Part shown: positions 45,202 through 53,237 of the stretch, in pieces
Layout of the letters: each line of letters begins with the position of its first letter
Numbering within the stretch: position 1 is the first letter of the stretch
Source of the DNA: Agromyces mariniharenae
GTDB lineage: Bacteria; Actinomycetota; Actinomycetes; Actinomycetales; Microbacteriaceae
Length of the DNA: 64,000 bases
Assembly (NCBI RefSeq): GCF_008122505.1
Contig: NZ_VSSB01000002.1
Coordinates: 496,001 to 560,000, forward strand
Reading direction: 5' to 3'
Notes under the pieces: model-generated
The model's database searches: none
Seen by the model: the letters and a program-made list of their open reading frames with translations, nothing else
What the model was told of the DNA's origin: nothing
Position numbers and translations under genes: made by a program

Positions 45202-46163
45202 CAGTCCGTCCCTCCGGCGCCCCCGGCGCCCGTCTCGAGTGCGAGCCTCGCCACCACGAGGTCCTGCCACCCCATGCCGCAGGTCTTGAACACGCGCGGC
45301 CGATCGAAGCGCACGGGGACGCGGCCGTCGAGGATGCGCGCCATCGGCACGACGGCGTCCGCGGAGAGGTGCCCCTCGGCGACCGCCATGATGACGTCGC
45401 CCGCCTCCGCACGGGCGATCCGCTCGGTCTCGACGATGACCTGGGCGCGCGCGAGCAGGGCGCCCGGGAGCTCCCGCCGGTCGGGCTCGTGGGAGCCGAC
45501 GGCGACGATCGCGGCGCGGTCGGCGACGAGGTCGGCGGAGAAGAGCGGCTCGGCCGCCGTGGTGGCGCACACGACGAGGTCGGCGTCGGCGACGTCGGCC
45601 GCAGTGCCCACGTCGATCTCCGCCATGGGGGCGTAGGCGCGGGCGGCCTCGACGGCGCGCCCGGCCTTCGCGCGGTCACGGCCGACGAAGCGCACGCGAC
45701 GCAGTCCGCGGATGGCGGCGATCGCCTCCACGTGGCGGACGCCCTGCGGGCCCGTGCCGAACACGACGAGCGACGAGGCGTCGGGCGTCGCGGCGACGTC
45801 GAGCACCGCCGCCGAGACCGCGGGCGTGCGCAGGCTCGTGAGCGCCGTGCCGTCGACGAGCGCGATCGGGGCCAGCGTGTCGCCGTCGAGCACGACGTAG
45901 ACCGCCTGGATGCGCTCGAGGCCGCGCGCGGGATTGCCGGGGGCGACGGTCGCGAGCTTCTGGCCGGCGAGGCCGTCGATCGCGGAGGGCATGAGCAGCA
46001 GCTGGCCGTTCGGCACGTCGACGATGGCGCGCGCCGGATCGTGATCGGGATCGAAGCCGTCGCGTACCAGCTGCCGGATGGCGCGGATGGCGGCGCGCAT
46101 CGTGACGCGGCGCCTGAGGGTGTCGCCGTCGATGAGCTGGATGGAGTCGAGCACGCCGGACAT
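45201..46163 (-). CDS. Ornithine cyclodeaminase / mu-crystallin family, likely pyrroline-2-carboxylate reductase
   Basis: The 320-residue protein has the OCD-family Rossmann domain with VVFGTGPQGVRHVEAIAAI around residue 128, the substrate-binding DVPNGQLLLMPSAIDGLAGQ near 48-68, and GSHEPDRRELPG. Bacterial members next to hydroxyproline genes reduce pyrroline-2-carboxylate to L-proline with NAD(P)H. It is the first gene of a two-gene minus-strand operon. TAGACT ends 6 bases before the ATG, with no ribosome binding site, so the message is probably leaderless. Confidence 0.85.
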   Translation of the reverse strand: MSGVLDSIQLIDGDTLRRRVTMRAAIRAIRQLVRDGFDPDHDPARAIVDVPNGQLLLMPSAIDGLAGQKLATVAPGNPARGLERIQAVYVVLDGDTLAPIALVDGTALTSLRTPAVSAAVLDVAATPDASSLVVFGTGPQGVRHVEAIAAIRGLRRVRFVGRDRAKAGRAVEAARAYAPMAEIDVGTAADVADADLVVCATTAAEPLFSADLVADRAAIVAVGSHEPDRRELPGALLARAQVIVETERIARAEAGDVIMAVAEGHLSADAVVPMARILDGRVPVRFDRPRVFKTCGMGWQDLVVARLALETGAGGAGGTD

Positions 46164-46169
46164 GAGTGC

Positions 46170-46201
46170 AGTCTAGGGAGTAATGTGTAATATGTCACGT
46201 A
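46170..46201 (-). promoter_or_regulatory. Promoter and operator of the OCD/racemase operon
   Basis: On the minus strand, -35 GTGACA (46198-46193) is followed by 17 bp and -10 TAGACT (46175-46170), then 6 bases to the ATG. The third exact copy of GTAATATGTCACGTA (46187-46201, inverted relative to this operon) covers the -35 box. This ties the operon to the same regulator as the importer and the dehydrogenase operon. Confidence 0.65.
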
Positions 46202-46261
46202 GCACCCGTGCTCCTGATCATGGACCGGTCGACGCAGGCGTGACCATCGACGTCCGGCGGA

Positions 46262-46291
46262 TTGGCGGGGCATCCGCGAATCTGCAAGAAT
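46262..46291 (+). promoter_or_regulatory. Promoter of rpsP with a long leader
   Basis: TTGGCG (46262-46267) and AAGAAT (46286-46291) are 18 bp apart. Initiation near 46298 would give an untranslated leader of about 120 bases before the rpsP GTG at 46419. The same TTGGCG-18 bp spacing recurs before rplS. Confidence 0.45.
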
Positions 46292-46418
46292 GGTCAGTCG
46301 AGTTCTGTACCGCCCGACCCTCTATCCGGCGCGCAGAGCCTCATCAGAGCTTCCGCCGAGTGTGCACCCCACGCTCACGGCTGTCAGTTCGCCCACCTCA
46401 CAACATTTCAGGAGAATT

Positions 46419-46841
46419 GTGGCTGTCAAGATCCGCCTCAAGCGCCTCGGCAAGATCCGGGCGCCGTACTACCGCATCGTCGTCGCCGACTCGCGCACCA
46501 AGCGCGACGGTCGTGTGATCGAGGAGATCGGCAAGTACCACCCCACCGAGAACCCCTCGTTCATCGAGGTCGACTCGGACCGCGCCCAGTACTGGCTCTC
46601 CGTCGGCGCCCAGCCGACCGAGCAGGTCACCGCGATCCTCAAGCTCACGGGCGACTGGGGCAAGTTCAAGGGCGACAAGGACGCGAAGTCCACCGTCCAG
46701 GTCGCCGAGGCCAAGGCCGCGTTCGTCGCCGACGAGTCGAAGAAGCCGGTCCTCAAGCCCAAGGCCGAGAAGCCCGCGAAGGCCGAGGAGGCCCCCGCCG
46801 AGGCTGCCGACGCCGACGAGACCACGACGGACGAGGCGTAG
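46419..46841 (+). CDS. rpsP: 30S ribosomal protein S16
   Basis: S16 is a small-subunit assembly protein. The 140-residue product starts [20 protein letters not shown] and contains [20 protein letters not shown]. The first about 85 residues are the conserved S16 fold; the remaining 55 are an Ala/Glu/Lys-rich tail common in actinobacteria. AGGAG lies 6 bases before the GTG. It heads the rpsP-khpA-rimM-trmD operon. Confidence 0.96.
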   Translation: MAVKIRLKRLGKIRAPYYRIVVADSRTKRDGRVIEEIGKYHPTENPSFIEVDSDRAQYWLSVGAQPTEQVTAILKLTGDWGKFKGDKDAKSTVQVAEAKAAFVADESKKPVLKPKAEKPAKAEEAPAEAADADETTTDEA

Positions 46842-46844
46842 GCC

Positions 46845-47081
46845 TTGCTCCAGTCCGCGCTCGAACACCTCGTCAAGGGGATCGTCGATCATCCTGACGA
46901 CGTGAAGGTCGTCACCGCGTCGAGCGCACGCGGCGAGGTCCTCGAGGTTCACGTGAACCCCGAGGACCTCGGTCGCGTGATCGGCCGCGCCGGGCGCACG
47001 GCGAAGGCGCTGCGCACCCTGGTGACCGCGCTCGCCGACGGTCGCCGCGTGCGGGTCGACGTCGTCGACACCGACGACTGA
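46845..47081 (+). CDS. khpA: KH-domain RNA-binding protein KhpA
   Basis: The 78-residue protein consists of one KH domain with the RNA-binding GRVIGRAGRTAKALRTLV loop near residues 43-60. KhpA proteins bind RNA, often with KhpB, and are encoded between rpsP and rimM in most Gram-positive bacteria, as here. The start appears to be TTG 46845, three bases after the rpsP stop; no ATG or GTG fits the family start. Confidence 0.9.
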   Translation: MLQSALEHLVKGIVDHPDDVKVVTASSARGEVLEVHVNPEDLGRVIGRAGRTAKALRTLVTALADGRRVRVDVVDTDD

Positions 47082-47082
47082 C

Positions 47083-47745
47083 GTGGCGCGCGCACCTCGC
47101 ACGCAGCTCAGGGTCGGCCGTCTCACCAAGGCCCACGGCCTCAAGGGCGCCATCAAGCTCGAGCTCTACACCGACGACCCCGAGCGCCGCTTCGTGCCGG
47201 GCGCGGAGTTCTCGCTGCAGGTGCCCGAGTCGTCGCCGTGGCACGGCAAGCACCTCACGCTCCGCGAGCTCCGCTGGTACAACGGCCACCCGGTCGGCTT
47301 CTTCGAGGGCGTCGACGACCGCACCGCGGCCGAGGGCCTCGTGAAGGCCATCCTCTGGGTCGAGCACGTCGACGACGAGGCGCCCGAGGACGACGCCTGG
47401 TACGACCACCAGCTCGTGGGTCTCGCCGTCATGCGCGACGGCGTCAAGGTCGGCGAGGTCGTGCACGTCGACCACCTTCCCGCCCAAGACCTGCTCATCG
47501 TGAAGGCCCACGGCCGCGAGGTCATGGTGCCGTTCGTGTCGGCCATCGTGCCCGAGGTCGACATCGCCGCAGGCACGCTCACCGTGACGCCGCCCGCCGG
47601 GCTGTTCGAGGAGCTCCCGGAGGAGCCCGAGGCGCCCGCCGAGGGGGAGGGCGAGACGTCCGACGCCGAGGCGAGCGCACCTGACGCGTCGGCCGCCGAC
47701 GGCGACGCCGAGGCATCCGACCGCGCCGACGACCCCGCCGAGTAG
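47083..47745 (+). CDS. rimM: Ribosome maturation factor RimM
   Basis: RimM assists 30S subunit maturation by binding S19. The 220-residue protein has the N-terminal domain LRVGRLTKAHGLKGAIKLEL, a linker, and a PRC-barrel domain with DHQLVGLAVMRDGVKVGEVV and VPFVSAIVPEVDIAAGTLTV. The last 45 residues are acidic and low in complexity. It starts at GTG one base after the khpA stop. Confidence 0.94.
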   Translation: MARAPRTQLRVGRLTKAHGLKGAIKLELYTDDPERRFVPGAEFSLQVPESSPWHGKHLTLRELRWYNGHPVGFFEGVDDRTAAEGLVKAILWVEHVDDEAPEDDAWYDHQLVGLAVMRDGVKVGEVVHVDHLPAQDLLIVKAHGREVMVPFVSAIVPEVDIAAGTLTVTPPAGLFEELPEEPEAPAEGEGETSDAEASAPDASAADGDAEASDRADDPAE

Positions 47746-47754
47746 GGTCGGCCC

Positions 47755-48444
47755 ATGCGGATCGACATCGTCACGATCTTCCCGTCGTTCTTCGACGTGC
47801 TCGACCTGTCGCTGCTCGGCAAGGCGCGGCAGTCGGGGCTGATCGACGTCCGCACGCACGACCTCCGCGAGCACACGCACGACCGGCACCGCACGGTCGA
47901 CGACACGCCGTACGGCGGCGGTGCGGGCATGGTCATGAAGCCCGAGCCGTGGGGCGAGGCGCTCGACGAGATCGTGGGCGACGGGGCATCCGATGCGCTG
48001 CTCGTCGTACCATCGCCCGCCGGCGAGCCGTTCACGCAGGCGACCGCACGCGAGCTCGCCGCCGAGGCGCACCTCGTGTTCGCATGCGGCCGCTACGAGG
48101 GGATCGACCAGCGCGTCGTCGACCACTACGGCGAGCGGATGCGCGTGCGCCTCATCAGCCTCGGCGACTACGTGCTGAACGGCGGCGAGGTGGCCGTCAT
48201 GGCCATGATCGAGGCGGCGGGCCGGCTCGTGCCCGGCGTCGTCGGCAATCCCGAGAGCCTCGTCGAGGAGTCGCACGAGGACGGGCTGCTCGAGTACCCG
48301 AGCTACACCAAGCCCGCGTCGTGGCGCGGACTCGAGGTGCCGCCCGTGCTGCTCTCGGGCAACCACGGCGCGATCGCCGCGTGGCGGCACGAGCAGCAGG
48401 TCGAGCGCACCCGGCGCGTGCGGCCCGAGCTGCTCGACGACTGA
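47755..48444 (+). CDS. trmD: tRNA (guanine(37)-N1)-methyltransferase
   Basis: TrmD methylates G37 of tRNAs to prevent frameshifting. The 229-residue protein has the trefoil-knot SAM-binding signatures [18 protein letters not shown] and [20 protein letters not shown], and starts [16 protein letters not shown]. Length is normal. It is 9 bp after rimM. rplS, which usually follows, is 13 kb away in this genome. Confidence 0.96.
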   Translation: MRIDIVTIFPSFFDVLDLSLLGKARQSGLIDVRTHDLREHTHDRHRTVDDTPYGGGAGMVMKPEPWGEALDEIVGDGASDALLVVPSPAGEPFTQATARELAAEAHLVFACGRYEGIDQRVVDHYGERMRVRLISLGDYVLNGGEVAVMAMIEAAGRLVPGVVGNPESLVEESHEDGLLEYPSYTKPASWRGLEVPPVLLSGNHGAIAAWRHEQQVERTRRVRPELLDD

Positions 48445-48537
48445 CACCACACGGTCGCGATCGGATGCCGCGTCGGCGCGCCTGCGCCCCGCCGGCCCGC
48501 CCGACGCGCAGCCGCCCAGCGCGGCCGTGAGGCAGTC

Positions 48538-48591
48538 TTCACGTCCCGGAAACACGCGGGCCCCGCCTGCGAAACACGCCGTGCATAGCGT
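48538..48591 (+). promoter_or_regulatory. GlnR-type operator and -10 box of the sirohydrochlorin chelatase gene
   Basis: Four half-sites at 11-bp steps are visible: TTCAC (48538), GAAAC (48549), GCCCC (48560, degenerate) and GAAAC (48571). TAGCGT (48586-48591) follows the last GAAAC by 10 bp. A further GAAAC lies at 48593. The pattern fits the actinobacterial GlnR consensus GTnAC-N6-GaAAC repeated twice. GlnR itself is not encoded in this window. Confidence 0.7.
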
Positions 48592-48639
48592 CGAAACCGG
48601 CGGCGAGACCGGATTCCGCCGGGAAGCGCGGGGCGGGAC

Positions 48640-49401
48640 ATGGTCGGGACGAGCGGTGCGGACGTGCCGGCGGACATACCCGGCATCCACCCCCTCCGGC
48701 TCGTCGCGGTCACGCACGGCGCCCCCTCGGCGGAGAACCGCGAGGCCGTGATCCGGCTCGTCGACGCCGTCGCCTCCGAGCGGCCCGAGCTCGACGTGTC
48801 GATCAGCTTCGTGGATGCCGCGAACCGCGACGTCGCGGCATCCCTCGCGGCCGCCGCCGAGCCCGACGCGGTCATCGTGCCGCTCGTGCTCTCCGCCGGC
48901 TTCCACGTGCGCACCGGCTTGTCGCTCGGCCTCGACCGCCTCGGCGGCGGCGCACAGCTCGCCGACGAGCTCGGGCCCGACGACCGCATCGTCGCCGTGC
49001 TCGCGCGACGCCTCCGCGACCTGGGGCTCGACGAGGAGGACACGGTCGTGCTCGCGGCCGCCGGGTCCAACGACCCGCGCGCGGTGCGCGAGTGCTTCGA
49101 GACCGCGCGGCGGCTGGCCCAGCGCCTCGGCCGACCCGTGACGGTCGGGTTCATCGCCGCAGCGATCCCGCGGCTGCCCGACGCGATCGAGATGATCCGC
49201 GAGGTGCACCCGGGCACGCGCGTCGTCGTCGGCGCCTACCTGCTCGCGCCGGGCACGTTCTACGACGCGGCTGCGGGTGCCGGGGGAGACCTCATCGCCG
49301 AGCCGCTGCTGCTGCCCGACCGCCCCGCCCCGCACGAGCTCGTCGAGCTCGTGCTCGAGCGCTACGCAGCGGTCGACGCGAACGACTGGGAGCCCGTCTG
49401 A
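48640..49401 (+). CDS. Sirohydrochlorin chelatase (CbiX family)
   Basis: The 253-residue protein has two CbiX-like halves: LVAVTHGAPSAENREAVIRL near the N-terminus and VVLAAAGSNDPRAVRECFE in the middle, both with the metal-handling HG or GS loop, then VVVGAYLLAPGTFYDAAAGA. Such proteins insert Fe2+ into sirohydrochlorin to make siroheme, or Co2+ for cobalamin. Location in the nitrite-reduction block, with cobA and the siroheme enzyme nirB, points to siroheme. It is transcribed alone from a GlnR-type promoter with a leader of about 42 bases. Confidence 0.87.
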   Translation: MVGTSGADVPADIPGIHPLRLVAVTHGAPSAENREAVIRLVDAVASERPELDVSISFVDAANRDVAASLAAAAEPDAVIVPLVLSAGFHVRTGLSLGLDRLGGGAQLADELGPDDRIVAVLARRLRDLGLDEEDTVVLAAAGSNDPRAVRECFETARRLAQRLGRPVTVGFIAAAIPRLPDAIEMIREVHPGTRVVVGAYLLAPGTFYDAAAGAGGDLIAEPLLLPDRPAPHELVELVLERYAAVDANDWEPV

Positions 49402-49462
49402 GGGACTGAGCGGTCGCGCTCTCGGCCGCTCGAGGCACTGCCGATACCGCTGGCACAGTCGG

Positions 49463-51088
49463 TCACGCCGTGAGGCTCGGCGTCCCGTCCGCCTCCGCGA
49501 CGCGCCCGAGCACGTCGGCGATCCGGGTCTTGCACCCGCCGCAGCCCGTGCCCGCGCGGGTGTCGCGGCCGACGCACTCCACGGTCGTGTTGCCGCACGC
49601 GGCCGACTCCTCGATGCGGCCCACGGTGACGCCGTTGCACCAGCACACGGTCGTCGCGGGCGCGAACGCGTCGGCGTCCTCGCTCGGGTCGTAGTCGGGC
49701 CCGTCGAAGCGCAGGAGCAGCGAGCGGTCGGCCGGGAGCTCGCCGCGGCGCTCGAACAGCAGCGTGAGCTCGGCGGCCGTGCGCGGCATCCCGACGCTCA
49801 CGAATCCAGTGAGGGCGCCGTCCTCGGTGACCATCTTCACGTAGCGCAGGTGCTCGGGATCGGCCCACTGCGAGACGCGGCGGCGCGGGTGCAGCGCGTC
49901 GTCGTCCCACGGGTCGGCCGAGATGTCGCCGACCGCGACGACGTCGATGTGCTCGGCCTTGAGCATGACGATCGGGTCGCGCTCGGCGGGCACGGCGCCG
50001 GTGGCGCCGCCTGCGCCGTCGCCGGCGCGTCCCGCGGCCTCGGTCGCGAACGCCTCGGCGAGCCATGCGGCCTGGCGCCATCCCGGGCCGATGAGCCCCG
50101 ACGGCGCGCCGGGGAGCACGCGCTGCCCGGCGAGCTCCTCGGTGCGCTCGACGACTTGGGCGCAGTCCCCGATCGCGTACACGTCGGGGTCGCTCCACGA
50201 CTGCAGTCGCGGACTCACGACGATGCCGACGGCGGTGCGCAGGCCCGCGAGCGTCGCGAGCTCGTTGCGCGGGCTCACGCCGCACGAGAGCACGAGCAGG
50301 TCGCCGCGGAGCTGCTTGCCGTCGGCCGTCACGAGCATGTCGAACCGGCGCCGGCCCTCGTCGTCGGTGCGGAACGCCACCGCCTCGGCGCGGCTGTGCG
50401 CGATGACCGTGATGCCCGTGCGGCGCAGCGCGGCCCGAAGCACCTGCCCGCCGCCCCGGTCGAGGTTGCGCGGCATCGGGTGCGGCCCGTGGTGCACGAC
50501 GCACACCTGCGCACCCGCGTGGGCCGCCGCGAGGGCGAGCTCGAGGCCGAGCACGCCGGCGCCGAGCACGATGATGCGGCGTCGCTCGCGCACGGCCTCG
50601 AGCACCCGCTCGGCGTCGGCGAGGTCGCGCAGCGCGGTGACGCCGGCGGGCAGGTCGTCGTCACGGGCCACGAGCTGCCTCGCGTACTTCCCGAGCGACG
50701 CGAGGTCGCGGCGATGGCGCTCGACCCCGTCGAGCGTCGGGACGTTCGCTCGCGATCCGGTGGCGAGGACGAGCCGGTCGTAGGCGAGCTCCTCGCCCGT
50801 GCTGAGCCGCACGAGGTGCGCGGCCCGGTCGATCGCGGTCGCGGCGACCCCGAGCAGCACGCGGGCGCCGGCCTCCTCGGCCGCCTCGCGGTCGCCGACG
50901 AGCATGGCGTCGAGGTCGGTGTTGCCGACCGCGTACTCGGCGACGAGCACGCGATTGTAGGCCTCGACGTCCTCACCGGCCACGACCGTGAGCTCGACGG
51001 CGCCGCTGCGCACCGACGGCAGCAGCTCCTCCACGAAGCGGGCGCCGACCGGCCCGTAGCCGACGAGGACGATCCTGAGCGCGCTCAT
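49463..51088 (-). CDS. NAD(P)/FAD-dependent reductase with C-terminal BFD domain (nitrate reductase electron donor)
   Basis: The 541-residue flavoprotein resembles the N-terminal half of NirB / NasB: VLVGYGPVGARFVEELLPSV at the start, LVLATGSRANVP near residue 110, IIVLGAGVLGLELALAAAHA near 173, and DVYAIGDCAQVVERTEELAG near 303. The last 70 residues form a BFD-like [2Fe-2S] domain with CWCNGVT and GTGCGGCK cysteine pairs. It has no siroheme domain, so it is not a nitrite reductase. It overlaps the nitrate reductase gene by 4 bp and probably delivers NAD(P)H electrons to it. Confidence 0.87.
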   Translation of the reverse strand: MSALRIVLVGYGPVGARFVEELLPSVRSGAVELTVVAGEDVEAYNRVLVAEYAVGNTDLDAMLVGDREAAEEAGARVLLGVAATAIDRAAHLVRLSTGEELAYDRLVLATGSRANVPTLDGVERHRRDLASLGKYARQLVARDDDLPAGVTALRDLADAERVLEAVRERRRIIVLGAGVLGLELALAAAHAGAQVCVVHHGPHPMPRNLDRGGGQVLRAALRRTGITVIAHSRAEAVAFRTDDEGRRRFDMLVTADGKQLRGDLLVLSCGVSPRNELATLAGLRTAVGIVVSPRLQSWSDPDVYAIGDCAQVVERTEELAGQRVLPGAPSGLIGPGWRQAAWLAEAFATEAAGRAGDGAGGATGAVPAERDPIVMLKAEHIDVVAVGDISADPWDDDALHPRRRVSQWADPEHLRYVKMVTEDGALTGFVSVGMPRTAAELTLLFERRGELPADRSLLLRFDGPDYDPSEDADAFAPATTVCWCNGVTVGRIEESAACGNTTVECVGRDTRAGTGCGGCKTRIADVLGRVAEADGTPSLTA

Positions 51089-53226
51089 GCGTGGACCTCG
51101 GCTTCCGTGCGGCGAGCGGCGCTCGCGGGGCTCGTGATGCGCGTGACGCGCACGACGTTGGTCTTGAACTCGGGCATCGCCGAGACCGGGTCCACCGCGT
51201 CGGAGGTGAGCAGGTTCGCGGCCTGCGCGTCGCCGTAGTGGAACGGGAGGAACACCGCGTCGGGCCGGATGTCGGTCGTGAGCCGTGCCCGCACGTGCAC
51301 CGCGCCGCGGTGGTTCGCGACCTCGAGGTCGTCCCCGTCGGCGATGCCGAGCCGATCGGCGGTGGCCGGATGCAGCGAGGCGAGGGCCTCGGGCTGGGCG
51401 TCGAGCAGCTCGGGCACCCGCCGGGTCTGCGCGCCGCTCTGGTAGTGCTCGAGCAGCCGCCCGGTGACGAGGGTCACCTCGTCGTCGCCCGGCCGCGGGC
51501 GCGCCGACTCGCGCACCGACACGGCCACGAGGCGGGCGAGCCCGTCGGGGTGCGCGAACCGCTCGGCGAAGAGGCGAGGGGTCCCGGCGCTGCCGCGCGG
51601 GTATGGCCAGTACGCGGCGTCGCCGCGGTCGAGCATCGCGTAGTCGATGCCCGAGTAGTCGGCGATGCCGCCCTCGGATGCGAGGCGCAGCTCCTCGAAG
51701 ACCCGCTCGGGGTCGGTGTCGAACGCGGCGACGCAGTCGAGGCGCCCTGCGAGCTCCGCGAGGATCCAGAGCTCGTCGCGCACGCCCGTGGGCGGCGTGA
51801 TCGCCCGGCGGCGACGGATGACCCGTCCCTCCAGGTTCGTCATCGTGCCCTCCTCCTCGGCCCACTGCGTGATCGGCAGCACGACGTCGGCGAGGGCCGC
51901 GGTCTCGGAGAGGAAGAAGTCGCACACCACGAGCAGGTCGAGCCGCTCGAGGCCGGCGCGGACGGCGTCGACGTTCGGCGACGACACCACGAGGTTCGAT
52001 CCGTGCACCATGAGCGCGCGCACGCCGCCCGACTGCCCGAGCAGCTGCAGCAGCTCGACCGCGGGGACGCCTGGTCCGGGGATGTCGTCGGGGTCGACGC
52101 CCCAGACTCGGGCGACATGCGCGCGGGCCTCGGGGTCGACGATCTTGCGGTAGCCGGGCAGCTGGTCGCACTTCTGGCCGTGCTCGCGGCCGCCCTGGCC
52201 GTTGCCCTGACCGGTCAGGGTGCCGTAGCCGCTGCCGGGGCGTCCCGGCAGGCCGAGCAGCAGCGCCAGGTTGATCGCGGCCGTCGCGGTGTCGGTGCCG
52301 TCGACGTGCTGCTCGACGCCCCGGCCGGTGAGGATGTAGGTGCCGGCTCCCGAGGCGAGCCGTCGCGCGAGCCGGCGCAGCGTGAGCGCCGCCACGCCCG
52401 TGACCGACTGCACGCGCTCGGGCCACCACGACGCCACGCTGCGGCGGAGGCGGTCGAAGCCGACCGTGCGCGCACCGATGTAGGCCTCGTCGACGAGCCG
52501 CTCGGCGATCACGACGTGGATGAGGCCGAGCAGCAGCGCCAGGTCGGTGCCGGGCGCCGGCTGCACGTGCATTCCCTTCCCCTCGTCGGTGAGCCGCGCG
52601 GTCGCGGTGCGGCGCGGGTCCACGACGACCAGGCCGCCGGCCGCCTGGGCGCCCGCGAGGTGCCCGATGAACGGCGGCATCGTCTCGGCCACGTTCGTGC
52701 CGAGCAGCAGGATCGTGGACGCCCCGTCGAGGTCCTCGAGCGGGAACGGCAGTCCGCGATCGACGCCGAACGCGCGATTGCCGGCCGCCGCGGCCGACGA
52801 CATGCAGTACCGACCGTTGTAGTCGATCCGGCTCGTGCCGAGCGCGAGCCGGGCGAACTTGCCGAGCAGGTAGGCCTTCTCGTTCGTGAGGCCGCCGCCG
52901 CCGAACACGCCGACGGCGTCTGCGCCGTGCGCCGAGCGGATGCCGCGCAGCCGCGTCGCGACGAGGTCGAGCGCCTCGTCCCAGCTGGCCTCGTGCAACG
53001 CGCCGTCGGCGCCCCGCAGGAGCGGGGCGCCGAGGCGAGCGGGTGCGCGGAGCAGTTCCGCCGAGGTCCAGCCCTTCTTGCACAGGCCGCCCCGGTTCGT
53101 CGGGAAGTCGCGGCCGGCGACCGTCACGGGCGGGGTCGCGGCATCCGCTGCGGCATCCGTCGGGGTGAGGGTCATCGCGCACTGCAGGGCGCAGTACGGG
53201 CAGTGCGAGTCGGCGGGGCGGGTCAT
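51085..53226 (-). CDS. Assimilatory nitrate reductase, molybdopterin catalytic subunit
   Basis: The 713-residue enzyme belongs to the molybdopterin-guanine-dinucleotide oxidoreductase family of cytoplasmic assimilatory nitrate reductases (NasA/NasC/NarB). A [4Fe-4S] cluster is bound by Cys9, Cys12, Cys16 and Cys49 (HCPYCALQC and GGLCKKG). Further signatures are YNGRYCMSSAAAAGNRAFG, TGRGVEQHVDGTDTATAAIN and GQGNGQGGREHGQKCDQLPG, and a C-terminal molydopterin-dinucleotide-binding domain (VTGRLLEHYQSGAQTRR). There is no twin-arginine signal. It lies between the narK transporter and its reductase gene. Confidence 0.93.
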   Translation of the reverse strand: MTRPADSHCPYCALQCAMTLTPTDAAADAATPPVTVAGRDFPTNRGGLCKKGWTSAELLRAPARLGAPLLRGADGALHEASWDEALDLVATRLRGIRSAHGADAVGVFGGGGLTNEKAYLLGKFARLALGTSRIDYNGRYCMSSAAAAGNRAFGVDRGLPFPLEDLDGASTILLLGTNVAETMPPFIGHLAGAQAAGGLVVVDPRRTATARLTDEGKGMHVQPAPGTDLALLLGLIHVVIAERLVDEAYIGARTVGFDRLRRSVASWWPERVQSVTGVAALTLRRLARRLASGAGTYILTGRGVEQHVDGTDTATAAINLALLLGLPGRPGSGYGTLTGQGNGQGGREHGQKCDQLPGYRKIVDPEARAHVARVWGVDPDDIPGPGVPAVELLQLLGQSGGVRALMVHGSNLVVSSPNVDAVRAGLERLDLLVVCDFFLSETAALADVVLPITQWAEEEGTMTNLEGRVIRRRRAITPPTGVRDELWILAELAGRLDCVAAFDTDPERVFEELRLASEGGIADYSGIDYAMLDRGDAAYWPYPRGSAGTPRLFAERFAHPDGLARLVAVSVRESARPRPGDDEVTLVTGRLLEHYQSGAQTRRVPELLDAQPEALASLHPATADRLGIADGDDLEVANHRGAVHVRARLTTDIRPDAVFLPFHYGDAQAANLLTSDAVDPVSAMPEFKTNVVRVTRITSPASAARRTEAEVHA

Positions 53227-53237
53227 GCGGCCTCGAT

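Noticed and set aside
46183-46518. Open frame starting inside the operator at 46183 and overlapping rpsP
   Set aside because: It runs through the regulatory region and the rpsP start out of frame and shows no family similarity.
48463-48508. Terminator after trmD (CGCGTCGG ... CCGACGCG)
   Set aside because: The 8-bp arms are separated by 23 bases of GC-rich sequence with competing pairings, too weak to call.
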